Part shown: positions 15,608-24,279 of the stretch, piece by piece
Numbering within the stretch: the stretch's first letter is position 1
How the letters are laid out: each line of letters opens with the position of its first letter
From: WLMZ01 sp038227995
GTDB lineage: Bacteria > Actinomycetota > Acidimicrobiia > Acidimicrobiales > Ilumatobacteraceae
Assembly: GCA_038227995.1 (NCBI GenBank)
Contig: JBBRPP010000003.1
Coordinates: 62,001 to 126,000 of the forward strand
Direction: 5' to 3'
DNA length: 64,000 bases
Notes under the pieces: model-generated
Seen by the model: the letters and a program-made list of their open reading frames with translations, nothing else
What the model was told of the DNA's origin: nothing
The model's database searches: none
Position numbers and translations under genes: made by a program

Positions 15608-16446
15608 AGATGCCCTTCAAGAAGGACCCGCGGCCAACGCTGTCGGGCCCCGAAGACCGGATGACACTGCGCGATCACCTCGCCGAACTCCGCGTCCGCA
15701 TCGTGCGCAGCATGCTGGCGATCATCCTCGGCGTGGTCATCATGATCGCGTTCTACAACCCGATCCTCAAGTTCCTGCTGCGTCCGTACCACAACCTGTG
15801 CGCCCGACGGGGCGTGTCGTTCTGCGACGGAAACGTCTACAGCCTTGGTCCGCTCGACGCGTTCGGCACTCGAATCTCGGTCTCGCTCTATGGCGGCCTG
15901 ATCATTGCGTTCCCTGTTCTGATCTGGCAGATCTGGCGATTCATCGTCCCCGGCCTGCATGCCAAGGAGAAGAAGGTCGCGATCCCGTTCATCGCCTCGA
16001 CCGTCGGCCTCTTTGCGCTCGGCACATACGTCGCGTACTGGACGATGGACAAGGCGCTCGAATTCCTCATCGCCTGGTCTGGCTCTGGGGTGAAGGCAAC
16101 GTTCCAGGTCAGTAAGTACATCAGCTTGCTGGGATTGATGGTCGCGGCGTACGGCATCGGTTTCGAATTCCCGGTGCTGCTCGTGTTCTTGATGATTGCC
16201 GGCGTCTTCACACCCAAGACGCTGCTCAAACAGTGGCGTTACGCGATCATGGCGATCTTCGTGATCGCGGCGGTCATCACGCCATCGGGCGACCCGATCT
16301 CGATGTGCGCGTTGGCGATCCCGATGAGCGTGTTCTACATGCTCGCGATCGTCGTCGGTTTCATCCTCGCCAAGCGCAAGCGCCAGCGTGAAGAGAACGC
16401 GACCGACGATGACGACGACGACTCGATGGCGTCGGCGTCCGCCTGA
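15604..16446 (+). CDS. tatC: Twin-arginine translocase subunit TatC
   Basis: 280 residues with six TM helices and the TatC signature near the N-terminus (LRDHLAELRVRIVRS), which binds the twin-arginine signal. The C-terminal cytosolic tail is highly charged (Asp-rich). GTG 15604 overlaps the tatB stop; ATG 15610 is an alternative start. Confidence 0.93.
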   Translation: MKMPFKKDPRPTLSGPEDRMTLRDHLAELRVRIVRSMLAIILGVVIMIAFYNPILKFLLRPYHNLCARRGVSFCDGNVYSLGPLDAFGTRISVSLYGGLIIAFPVLIWQIWRFIVPGLHAKEKKVAIPFIASTVGLFALGTYVAYWTMDKALEFLIAWSGSGVKATFQVSKYISLLGLMVAAYGIGFEFPVLLVFLMIAGVFTPKTLLKQWRYAIMAIFVIAAVITPSGDPISMCALAIPMSVFYMLAIVVGFILAKRKRQREENATDDDDDDSMASASA

Positions 16447-16476
16447 TTCCGTGCTGAACGCGCCACACTGGTAGTT

Positions 16477-19122
16477 GTGCGTGCCGACCGGGCCGAGCTC
16501 ATCGCCCAGTACAACTTTCCCCTCGATCGCTTTCAGCTCGAGGCCATGGACGCGCTCGACGACGGTCAATCCGTGCTCGTGGCCGCCCCGACGGGCTCCG
16601 GCAAGACGGTCGTGGCGGAATACGGCATCGAGACCGCGCTGCGATCCGACAAGCGCGCGTTCTACACCGCCCCGATCAAGGCCCTCTCCAACCAGAAGTT
16701 CCACGACCTCGTTGCTCGTTACGGAGCCGAGCGAGTCGGCTTGCTGACGGGCGACAACGCCATCAACGGCGATGCACCCGTCGTCGTGATGACGACCGAG
16801 GTGCTGCGCAACATGATCTACGCCCGTTCGAGCGCGCTCGACGACCTGGCGCTCGTGGTGCTCGACGAGGTGCACTTCTTGCAGGACACCTATCGCGGAC
16901 CGGTATGGGAAGAGGTCATCATCCATCTCCCCGAATCCGTGCAACTCGTGTGCTTGTCGGCGACCGTCAGCAACGCGAAGGAGCTGACGGAATGGATCTC
17001 GACGGTCCGTGGCCCGACGATGGCGGTGCTGGAGGACAAGCGGCCGGTTCGGCTCGAGAACCTGTTCATGGTCGGCGACCGCACGTCGGAGCACATTCAT
17101 CTGTTGCCGACGCTGATCAACGATCGTCCGAACCACGTCGCGATGCGGCTCACCGAAGAAGGTTCACAGCAGTGGCAGGGCGGACGCGGCCGCAAGAGCG
17201 GCCACGCCAGGCGCAAGCTGTACGCGCCGAGTCGGCTGGAGGTCGTCGAGATGCTCGACAACGCCGCCATGCTGCCGGCGATCTTCTTCATCTTCAGTCG
17301 CAACCAATGCGACGAGGCGGCAAAAACATGCCTCGCCGCCGGGTTGCGCCTGACCAACGGTGAACAGCGCGAGCGGATCCGCGAGATCGTTGACGCTCGC
17401 CTGGCCGGCATCGAGACCGCCGACCTCGCAGTACTGGGCTATGGACAATTCCTGGCCCAGCTCGAGAACGGCATTGCGGCGCATCACGCAGGCATGGTGC
17501 CACCCTTCAAGGAAGTGGTCGAGGCTTGCTTCGCAGAGGGGCTCGTGAAAATCGTGTTCGCGACGGAGACCCTGGCCGTCGGCATCAACATGCCCGCCCG
17601 TACCGTCGTGATCGACAAGTTGACGAAGTACACGGGCGAGCACCACGCGATGCTCACGGCGGGGGAGTACACCCAACTCACCGGCCGAGCGGGGCGCCGC
17701 GGCATCGACGAACTCGGTCAGGCGATCGTGCTCTGGAACCCGTTCACGACGTTCGAACAGGTCGCCAACCTCGCGTCGAGCAAGTGGTTCCACCTCAATT
17801 CGGCATTCCGCCCTACGTACAACATGGCCGCCAACCTCGTCCGCGCATACACGAGTGAGCAGGCGCATCACCTGCTCAACCTGTCATTCGCGCAGTACCA
17901 GGCGGACGGAGACGTCGTGCGGATGGAGAGTCGGCTCGGTCGTCGCCAGCAGCAGTTGCTGGAGTTGACCGAAGAAGCGGCGAGCCCGTACGGCGACATC
18001 GACGACTACCGCCGTCGATTGCAGCACGCCGAGCGGGTGCAACCCCACCAGAACTCACGCGATGATCCGATCGATCTGGCGATCATGAAGCTGCGTCCCG
18101 GCGACGTCGTGTACATCCACAAAGGCAAGTACTCGGGGCGTGCCGCCGTCATCGCAACGGCACAGCGCAAGGGCGGGATGCGGGTCACCACGATCACGTC
18201 CCGACGCGACATGCTGATGCTGTCTGCCGGCGACTTCGAGGAGCCGCCGACAGCGCTCGGCCGAATCGACCTGCCGACGGACTTCGCGCCGAACCGCAAC
18301 GACTACCAGCGAGACGTCGCGGTCAAGCTCGACAAAGTTCGCCTCGTGCCGCAGAAGCCGAAGCGCACGATGCCAGCCGTGAGTGTCGAGGGCTACCACC
18401 CGGTCGAAGACGACCCCGATCTCAAGCATCGACTCAAGGCGGCTGCCCAGGCCGACCGCATCGCTCGCGAAGTGGAGGAGATCCGCAGTCGTGTCAAGGG
18501 TCGCAGCCAATCGATCGCCCGCGACTTCGACCGCGTCCTCGGCATTCTCGACGCGTGGGGTTATGTCGATGGCTGGAGCCTCACCGATGCCGGCAAGATG
18601 CTCGCGCGCACCTTTCACGAATCCGATCTGCTGATCGTCGAAGCCGTTCGGCAAGGGATGCTCGATGGGCTCGATCCCGCCACGATGGCCGGACTCACGT
18701 CGGTGTTCGTCTACGAGCACCGCAGCCCCGATGGTCCGCCGTTGCCCTGGTTCCCGAACAATGACGTGCGCAAGCGCTGGCTGCAGATCGCGTCGCTCAG
18801 TGCCGAGCTGCAGGCAATCGAGCAGGAAGACGGCTTGATCGTGCACCGCGCGCCCGACCCGACCTTCCTCGCGATCGCGTTCGCATGGGCTGCGGGCGAA
18901 GGTTTCGCAGAGGTCGTCGAGGAAGAGGAACTCACCGGCGGCGACTTCGTCCGTACGACCAAGCAGCTCATCGACCTGCTCCGCCAACTGGCGATCATCG
19001 CGCCCGTCGCCGCGACGCGACGGTGTGCCGAGCAGGCCGCGGAAGCATTGTTCCGCGGAGTGGTCGCTGCGTCGAGCGCGGTCGAGGTCGAGGTGTCAGC
19101 TCCGACCGACGTCGCGAGCTGA
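16477..19122 (+). CDS. helY: Ski2/Mtr4-type DEAD/DEAH helicase HelY
   Basis: 881 residues: Walker A APTGSGKT near 37-44, DEVH box near 129-132, SAT (CLSATVS), helicase C with GRAGRRG, then the long Ski2-like C-terminal region with a beta-barrel insertion and a DSHCT-type helical end. Homologues (HelY of mycobacteria) are probable RNA helicases in RNA turnover. GTG start with a CACACT -10-like element 7 nt upstream. Follows tatC by 30 bp, as in other actinobacteria. Confidence 0.9.
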   Translation: MRADRAELIAQYNFPLDRFQLEAMDALDDGQSVLVAAPTGSGKTVVAEYGIETALRSDKRAFYTAPIKALSNQKFHDLVARYGAERVGLLTGDNAINGDAPVVVMTTEVLRNMIYARSSALDDLALVVLDEVHFLQDTYRGPVWEEVIIHLPESVQLVCLSATVSNAKELTEWISTVRGPTMAVLEDKRPVRLENLFMVGDRTSEHIHLLPTLINDRPNHVAMRLTEEGSQQWQGGRGRKSGHARRKLYAPSRLEVVEMLDNAAMLPAIFFIFSRNQCDEAAKTCLAAGLRLTNGEQRERIREIVDARLAGIETADLAVLGYGQFLAQLENGIAAHHAGMVPPFKEVVEACFAEGLVKIVFATETLAVGINMPARTVVIDKLTKYTGEHHAMLTAGEYTQLTGRAGRRGIDELGQAIVLWNPFTTFEQVANLASSKWFHLNSAFRPTYNMAANLVRAYTSEQAHHLLNLSFAQYQADGDVVRMESRLGRRQQQLLELTEEAASPYGDIDDYRRRLQHAERVQPHQNSRDDPIDLAIMKLRPGDVVYIHKGKYSGRAAVIATAQRKGGMRVTTITSRRDMLMLSAGDFEEPPTALGRIDLPTDFAPNRNDYQRDVAVKLDKVRLVPQKPKRTMPAVSVEGYHPVEDDPDLKHRLKAAAQADRIAREVEEIRSRVKGRSQSIARDFDRVLGILDAWGYVDGWSLTDAGKMLARTFHESDLLIVEAVRQGMLDGLDPATMAGLTSVFVYEHRSPDGPPLPWFPNNDVRKRWLQIASLSAELQAIEQEDGLIVHRAPDPTFLAIAFAWAAGEGFAEVVEEEELTGGDFVRTTKQLIDLLRQLAIIAPVAATRRCAEQAAEALFRGVVAASSAVEVEVSAPTDVAS

Positions 19123-19130
19123 CGGCGGCA

Positions 19131-19766
19131 ATGACGATCCGTAAAGGCCATGAATGGGGAACGCTCGCGATTCCCGACCCGAACATGATGACGGTGTCAT
19201 CCGATGCCGAGCTGCACGCATTGGTCGCATCACGAGACGCCGATGACTCGGCCGTCAGCGCACGGACACAGGCCATCGGTTTGCTCGGCGGTGATCTGAT
19301 GCGAACGCTCGGCGGTGCTGCCGACCGCGATCGATTCACCGGCGCCGCGCCCATCCCGCATCTGCCCGTCGATGTCGTGCGGGTCACGGTCGACGATGCG
19401 CGGACAACGGTCGTCGTCGCCCACCTCGTCGTCCGCCGATCGTGGTGGCGAGGGCCGATCACGGCGCTGATGAACGCTCAGTTCCTCGGAACATGGGACG
19501 TCTCGCCGCGTTGTCACCCGAACGACGGTCGCGTCGACGTCGTCCATGCGGCGGCCGATCTGACCGTGCAACAGCGATGGATGGCTCGGTCACGGCTCGG
19601 GCTCGGTACCCACGTTCCCCACCCGTTGATCACGATCAAACAGCAATCGAGTGTGACCCTCGACCTCGGTGTGTCGACGCCACTCTGGGTGGACGGCGAG
19701 CGTTGGGGGAGTGGGCGTCACATCGTGGCCACCGTCGAACCCGACGCGTACGTCGTCTGCGTCTGA
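19131..19766 (+). CDS. Conserved hypothetical protein downstream of helY
   Basis: 211 residues, no signal peptide or TM helix. The C-terminal part (LWVDGERWGSGRHIVATVEPDAYVVCV) resembles the C-terminal beta domain of diacylglycerol-kinase/YegS-like proteins, where a DGE motif is shared, but the N-terminal kinase domain is missing. The similarity is weak and the function is unknown. ATG 19131 lies 8 bp after the helY stop, so it is probably co-transcribed. Confidence 0.55.
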   Translation: MTIRKGHEWGTLAIPDPNMMTVSSDAELHALVASRDADDSAVSARTQAIGLLGGDLMRTLGGAADRDRFTGAAPIPHLPVDVVRVTVDDARTTVVVAHLVVRRSWWRGPITALMNAQFLGTWDVSPRCHPNDGRVDVVHAAADLTVQQRWMARSRLGLGTHVPHPLITIKQQSSVTLDLGVSTPLWVDGERWGSGRHIVATVEPDAYVVCV

Positions 19767-19780
19767 CGACCTGACTCGGC

Positions 19781-19786
19781 TACCGT
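19781..19786 (+). promoter_or_regulatory. -10 element TACCGT, leaderless promoter of M20 hydrolase
   Basis: TACCGT with a 7-nt spacer to ATG 19794. Confidence 0.5.
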
Positions 19787-19793
19787 CGGACGG

Positions 19794-20999
19794 ATGGAGC
19801 CCGCCGAGATCGAAGAACTGAAAGCTGCTGTTCGTGCCGAGGTCGACCGCATCGCACCCCAGTTGTTGCACGCCAGCCACGAGATCCACGCGCACCCCGA
19901 ACTGAACTTCGAGGAGCACTTCGCGCACGACCTCCTCACCGGCATGCTCGATGACAACGGCCTCGCACCGACTCGCCACGCATACGGAGTGGACACTGCG
20001 TTCGAAGCCCGTGCGGGCGAAGCGGGGTTCGACGTCGCGGTGCTCTGCGAATACGACGCACTGCCAGCGATCGGTCACGCGTGCGGACACAACATCATCG
20101 CGACCGCCGGCCTCGGTGCCGGGATCGCCGCAGCAACGATCGCGGCTCGCGCCGGCGGACGCGTGCGCATCATGGGTACCCCCGCGGAAGAGGGCGGCGG
20201 CGGCAAGATCGAAATGGCGCGCAACGGCGGCTTCCAGAACCTCGACGCGGCCATGATGGTGCACCCCGCGGATGCCGATCTGATCCGCATGGATGCCATC
20301 GCGATCCACCAGGTCGATGTCGAGTTCCACGGCCGGGCCGCCCACGCCGCCGCAGCCCCGCACGAGGGTCGTAATGCGCTCGACGCAGCCGTCCTCAGCT
20401 ACATGAACGTCGCCGCGCTGCGCCAGCACATCCTGCCGACGGAACGAATCCACGGCATCTTCCTCACGGGCGGCGACAAGGCGAACATCGTGCCCGCCGA
20501 GACCTCGATGCAGTGGATGGTCCGGTCCCCGACCATCGCCAGCCTGCAGCCACTCAAGCAGCGCGTGTTGACGTGCTTCGAGGCCGGTGCTGCGGCGTGC
20601 GGGTGCACGACGACATCGACGTGGGACACCGTCACGTACGCCGACATGATCGACAACGGCCCGATGGTGCAGTCGTACGTGCGCAACGCCGCGACGATCG
20701 GGCGCATGGTGCAGGACCCGCGTGCGATCGGCAAGGCTGTCGTCGGCTCGACCGACATGGGCAACGTCAGCTACCTGGTCCCGTCGATTCACCCGATGAT
20801 CCAGGTCGCTCCATCAGGCGTTGCGATCCACACCGTCGATTTCGCACGGTGGGCCGTCAGCGATCAGGGCGACCGGGCGGTCCTCGACGGTGCAAAGACG
20901 ATGGCGATGACCGTCGTCGACCTGTGGTGCCAATCCGGCTTGATGGACGACGTCCAGACGGCATTCGCCGGCCGACCCCGCGACGTCGAAGTTCTCTAG
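19794..20999 (+). CDS. M20 family amidohydrolase (AbgB/aminoacylase-like)
   Basis: 401 residues. Metal-binding features of peptidase family M20D are present: HAHPELNFEE, CEYDALPAIGHACGHN, TPAEEGGGGK and a lid dimerisation domain with HGRAAHAAAAPHEGRN. Closest pattern is p-aminobenzoyl-glutamate hydrolase subunit B / N-acyl-amino-acid amidohydrolases, which cleave amide bonds using one or two metal ions. No signal peptide. Exact substrate not predictable. Confidence 0.85.
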   Translation: MEPAEIEELKAAVRAEVDRIAPQLLHASHEIHAHPELNFEEHFAHDLLTGMLDDNGLAPTRHAYGVDTAFEARAGEAGFDVAVLCEYDALPAIGHACGHNIIATAGLGAGIAAATIAARAGGRVRIMGTPAEEGGGGKIEMARNGGFQNLDAAMMVHPADADLIRMDAIAIHQVDVEFHGRAAHAAAAPHEGRNALDAAVLSYMNVAALRQHILPTERIHGIFLTGGDKANIVPAETSMQWMVRSPTIASLQPLKQRVLTCFEAGAAACGCTTTSTWDTVTYADMIDNGPMVQSYVRNAATIGRMVQDPRAIGKAVVGSTDMGNVSYLVPSIHPMIQVAPSGVAIHTVDFARWAVSDQGDRAVLDGAKTMAMTVVDLWCQSGLMDDVQTAFAGRPRDVEVL

Positions 21000-21049
21000 G
21001 ACCTGCTCACTCGGCGTCGGAGATACCACCCGGCGCTGGGCTGCCCCTC

Positions 21050-21055
21050 TAGAGT
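21050..21055 (+). promoter_or_regulatory. -10 element TAGAGT, leaderless promoter of the ThyX-like gene
   Basis: TAGAGT with an 8-nt spacer to GTG 21064; this decides GTG 21064 over TTG 21055. Confidence 0.5.
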
Positions 21056-21063
21056 TGTCGATT

Positions 21064-22665
21064 GTGACGGTCTACGTCCCCGAGGAGTTCACGAGCGACG
21101 AAGGCGATGTGCTTCGTCGGTATTTTTCGAACCTCGACGGACCCGTTTTCGCTCTCGTCAACCTGCCTGAAGTCGTCAAGGGCGCGTTGTTCGCCCGGTA
21201 CAGCCGAAGTCCGAAGAGCTTGCGCCGCTTGTTCCTCGACGAGTTCGTCGGCGACCTCGACATCGCCGGCGATCAAACCGTCGATGCAACGGTCGGTTTG
21301 GCGCGCGCCGAGGAGCTGTACGAGAAGGTCTTCTTCGAGTACGGCGACGACTCGGTCGCCCAGCTGGGCGGCGTGCACCTGGCCTGCGAGCAGGCCTCGA
21401 ACATCCTCACCAAGGTGCTCGAGTGGGGCCGCTTGATGAGTTACCTCGAGCAGAGCACTCGCTACATCGCGTATGACTCACGCCTCGGTGGCCGGTACCG
21501 CTTCTACCGCGACCCAGCCGTGCTGAACAGCCCGTTCGGGACCCGTTACGTGGGCGACATGGACCGAATGTTCGACGCGTACAGCCTGCTGATCAACAAG
21601 GTCACCGAGCACGTTCGCGCCACTGTGCCACGGGGCGCCGACGACAGTGACTTCATCTATCGCCAGGCGACCCGGGCCAAGGGCCTCGATGCCGTTCGCG
21701 GCGTGTTGCCGGCCGCATCGTTGAGCAACGTCGGTATCTACGGCACCGGGCAGGCGTTCGAGATGCTGTTGCTGCGGATGCGTTCACACCCGTTGCCGGA
21801 AGCGCAGCACTACGCCGAGCTGATGCTGTTCGAGCTGCGCAAGGTGATCCCCAGCTTTCTCCGCCGGGTCGATCTTCCCGAGCGCGGCGGTCGGTGGAGC
21901 CACTACATGGCGACGACGCGGGACCGAACGTCCGAACTCGTCGACGACTTCCTCGGTGGAACGCCCGTCGATGCCGTGCCCTCGGTCGAGTTGCTCGACT
22001 GGGATCCGGATGCCGAGGACAAACTGGTCACGGCGATCTGCTACCCGCACAGCAATCTGCCCGAGGCACAGATCTACAAGCGCGTGCAACAGATGAGCGT
22101 CGACGACAAAGTCGCGCTGATCCGCAGCTACGTCGGCGACCGTGAGAATCGGCGCCACCGTCCCGGCCGCGCGTTCGAACGGATCGACTACCGCTTCGAC
22201 GTGTTGAGCGACTACGGCGCGTTCCGCGATCTTCAGCGGCATCGGATGCTGACCATCGATTGGCAGCCGCTCACGCCCAATCACGGGTACGTGCGGCCCG
22301 ATCTGATCGACAGCGCGGGTATGTCGGGCGTCTTCGACGACATGATGGGCAAGTCCGCCGCGCTCTACGACGCGCTGCGCCACGACTTCCCCCACCAGGC
22401 GAGCTACGCCGTGTCGATGGCCTATCGCATTCGTTACTCGATGCAGTTCAACGCCCGCGAGGCGATGCACATGCTCGAACTGCGATCATCGCCACAGGGA
22501 CACCCCGCGTACCGCCGCGTCGCGCTCGAGATGCATCGCCTCATCGCGGAGAAGGCCGGTCACACCGCCATCGCACAGGCGATGACGCACATGACCAACG
22601 AGGTCCCCGAGCTCGAACGGCTCGACTCCGAGCGCCGCGCCGAACAGCGCCGTCTCCAGACCTGA
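21064..22665 (+). CDS. Tandem-domain FAD-dependent thymidylate synthase (ThyX)-like protein
   Basis: 533 residues, about twice a normal ThyX. Two ThyX-like halves (about 1-285 and 290-533) are seen. In the first half the signature RHRxxSxxxxSxR is RLMSYLEQSTR at 123-133, lacking the leading RH; in the second half RHR is kept at 392-394 but the serines are replaced (RHRMLTIDWQPLT). ThyX makes dTMP from dUMP with FAD and methylenetetrahydrofolate in a tetramer whose active sites lie between subunits. Whether this fused form is an active synthase or has another role is unclear. Start chosen from the promoter spacing. Confidence 0.7.
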   Translation: MTVYVPEEFTSDEGDVLRRYFSNLDGPVFALVNLPEVVKGALFARYSRSPKSLRRLFLDEFVGDLDIAGDQTVDATVGLARAEELYEKVFFEYGDDSVAQLGGVHLACEQASNILTKVLEWGRLMSYLEQSTRYIAYDSRLGGRYRFYRDPAVLNSPFGTRYVGDMDRMFDAYSLLINKVTEHVRATVPRGADDSDFIYRQATRAKGLDAVRGVLPAASLSNVGIYGTGQAFEMLLLRMRSHPLPEAQHYAELMLFELRKVIPSFLRRVDLPERGGRWSHYMATTRDRTSELVDDFLGGTPVDAVPSVELLDWDPDAEDKLVTAICYPHSNLPEAQIYKRVQQMSVDDKVALIRSYVGDRENRRHRPGRAFERIDYRFDVLSDYGAFRDLQRHRMLTIDWQPLTPNHGYVRPDLIDSAGMSGVFDDMMGKSAALYDALRHDFPHQASYAVSMAYRIRYSMQFNAREAMHMLELRSSPQGHPAYRRVALEMHRLIAEKAGHTAIAQAMTHMTNEVPELERLDSERRAEQRRLQT

Positions 22666-22794
22666 ACGGCCGATTTCCGAGCCAATTCGTGCTGTTCGCG
22701 GCAAGGTGACGGGTGTCACTGTCTGGCCCGCGGACGTCTCGGCAATTACCGCCGTATGATCCCCGCCCGCGCCGGGGACTGATGAGGAGACGAG

Positions 22795-23286
22795 ATGGCA
22801 GACGACGAGATAATCGATCCTGAAGACGAGGAGCTCGATCCCGCCGAGGAAGTCGAAGATGCCGATCCCGAGATCGATCCTGACGAGCTGGACGAAGAAG
22901 AGCTCGAAGGCGACGAGGAGTTCGCCGTCATCGATGACGAGTTCGCCGAGACCGACGATGTCGACGAGGAAGAGGAAGCCGAGGACGAGACCGACGGTCC
23001 CGTGCGGCGGGTCGTCACCACCGACGAAGACGACGACGACGACATGCTCGCCCCCGACGACGTCGAAGCCGATCTCGACACCATCCTCAAGGATCGCTTG
23101 GTCGCCGCCGACGAATCCGAGGACGAGGACGAGGAACCGGAAGATCGTTCGGAGGCCACTGACCGGCTGCAGCCGAAGCGCTCGGACGAACGGCTCTGCC
23201 CGAGCTGCTTCCTGCTCGTGCGCAACGGTGCTCCGTCCTGCCCGATCGGCGACGACGACTGCCCCCTGATTCCATCAGGGCGGTGA
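22795..23286 (+). CDS. Very acidic protein with C-terminal zinc-ribbon-like motif
   Basis: 163 residues. The first 130 are nearly all Asp, Glu and small residues with no hydrophobic core, so probably disordered. The C-terminus contains CPSCFLLVRNGAPSCPIGDDDC, a CxxC...C...C pattern that could bind zinc. Ribosome-binding site GAGGAGA precedes ATG; a TATGAT -10 lies upstream at 22753-22758. It heads a three- or four-gene run with the next small proteins. Function unknown. Confidence 0.65.
   Translation: MADDEIIDPEDEELDPAEEVEDADPEIDPDELDEEELEGDEEFAVIDDEFAETDDVDEEEEAEDETDGPVRRVVTTDEDDDDDMLAPDDVEADLDTILKDRLVAADESEDEDEEPEDRSEATDRLQPKRSDERLCPSCFLLVRNGAPSCPIGDDDCPLIPSGR
23264..23280 (+). promoter_or_regulatory. 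Small hairpin at gene junction
   Basis: CCCTGA / TCAGGG stem with a 5-nt loop, 10 bp before GTG 23290, at the end of the acidic-protein gene. It could affect translation of the next gene; no direct evidence. Confidence 0.3.
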
Positions 23287-23289
23287 GTC

Positions 23290-23808
23290 GTGGCCGAGGC
23301 GAAAGATCCGCTTCGTCAACTGATCGACGTCGCTGTCTATGCCCCCATTGGACTGCTCACACTCGTCGAGCGTGAGCTTCCCGGCCTGATCTCAACCGGC
23401 AAAGCCCGATTCGACAATCAGATCACGCTTGCCCGGTTCATGGGCAAGATGGCGGTGAAGCAGGGTCGAAAGATCGTCGAACGGCGCATCGCCGAAGTGG
23501 CCGAGTCTCGACGCACAGCCCCGGAACCGACTCCTCAGCCGTCCGCCTCGGCAGCACCGTCGCTCACGATCGTGAGCGATGGCGATCCCATCGAGACCAC
23601 GTCTCGCGAGTCGGCGTCGCCAACCGGTCCGTCCGCACCGTCGGCCGACCTCCCGATCGAGGGTTACGACAGCCTCGCCGCCTCGCAGGTCGTGCTCCGT
23701 CTGAGCTCACTCACGGCGTCCGAGCTCGAGGCAGTCGACCTGTACGAGCAACAGCACCGGGCCCGGCGCACGGTGCTCGGCAAGATCCACCAGCTGCGGG
23801 CGTCCTAG
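23290..23808 (+). CDS. Lipid-droplet-associated-like actinobacterial protein
   Basis: 172 residues. A short amphipathic N-terminal segment (DVAVYAPIGLLTLVERELPGL) is followed by a Pro/Ser-rich linker (about 75-120) and a conserved C-terminal helix pair, IEGYDSLAASQVVLRLSSLTASELEAVDLYEQQHRARRTVLGKI-type. That C-terminal pattern is shared by many actinobacterial proteins annotated as lipid droplet-associated. GTG start 3 bp after the preceding stop. Role inferred only from pattern. Confidence 0.55.
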   Translation: MAEAKDPLRQLIDVAVYAPIGLLTLVERELPGLISTGKARFDNQITLARFMGKMAVKQGRKIVERRIAEVAESRRTAPEPTPQPSASAAPSLTIVSDGDPIETTSRESASPTGPSAPSADLPIEGYDSLAASQVVLRLSSLTASELEAVDLYEQQHRARRTVLGKIHQLRAS

Positions 23809-23810
23809 GA

Positions 23811-24275
23811 GTGATCGACCCCATCGTTCGCGTCGCGGTCGTCTTTGACTGTGCCGAACTGGCGCGGCTGGAATCACTCGCCCGTGGGGGAATCGCCGAT
23901 GTCCGCGGCGGCGCGCTCCGCCTGCAGGAGTGTCAACAGGTCGACGACTGGGCAGCGCTCGTCGACGATCCGGACTCACGCGTGTTCGTCGGCGAGATCG
24001 ATGCCGTCGTTGTCGCCTATGCGGTCCTTCGTCTCGATGCACAACGCGATCGTGGGATCATCTCCCACGCCTACGTCGAGATCGAAGCGCGCGAGCTGGG
24101 ATTCGGCGACACGATGATCGAATTCGCGATCGCCGCTGTTCGTGGTGCTGGCCTCACCGGCATCGAGGCGACGGCGCTGCCCGGCGATCGTGACACGAAG
24201 AACCTCTTCGAACGAGCCGGTCTGACGGCTCGCAAGTTGACCGTCTACAAGTCACTCGGCAACTCGTCGGAGTGA
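23811..24275 (+). CDS. GNAT-family N-acetyltransferase
   Basis: 154 residues with a GNAT-like core: the beta strand VFVGEIDAVVVAYAVLRL, then IEARELGFGDTMIEFAIAAVRGAGLTGIEATALPGDRDTKNLFERAGL, matching the acetyl-CoA pyrophosphate loop region and the final alpha-4/beta-5 motif with NLFERAGL. The usual Q/RxxGxG/A loop is degenerate (ARELGFGD). Starts with GTG 2 bp after the previous gene. Substrate unknown. Confidence 0.75.
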   Translation: MIDPIVRVAVVFDCAELARLESLARGGIADVRGGALRLQECQQVDDWAALVDDPDSRVFVGEIDAVVVAYAVLRLDAQRDRGIISHAYVEIEARELGFGDTMIEFAIAAVRGAGLTGIEATALPGDRDTKNLFERAGLTARKLTVYKSLGNSSE

Positions 24276-24279
24276 TGCG

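Noticed and set aside
15373..17136. Long minus-strand open frame of 587 codons opposite tatB, tatC and helY
   Set aside because: Antisense shadow of high-GC codon bias; the encoded protein is Arg/His/Asp-rich low complexity with no motif, while the plus strand has three clear genes.
19590..20792. Minus-strand open frame of 400 codons opposite the M20 hydrolase
   Set aside because: Shadow frame; the zinc motifs lie on the plus strand.
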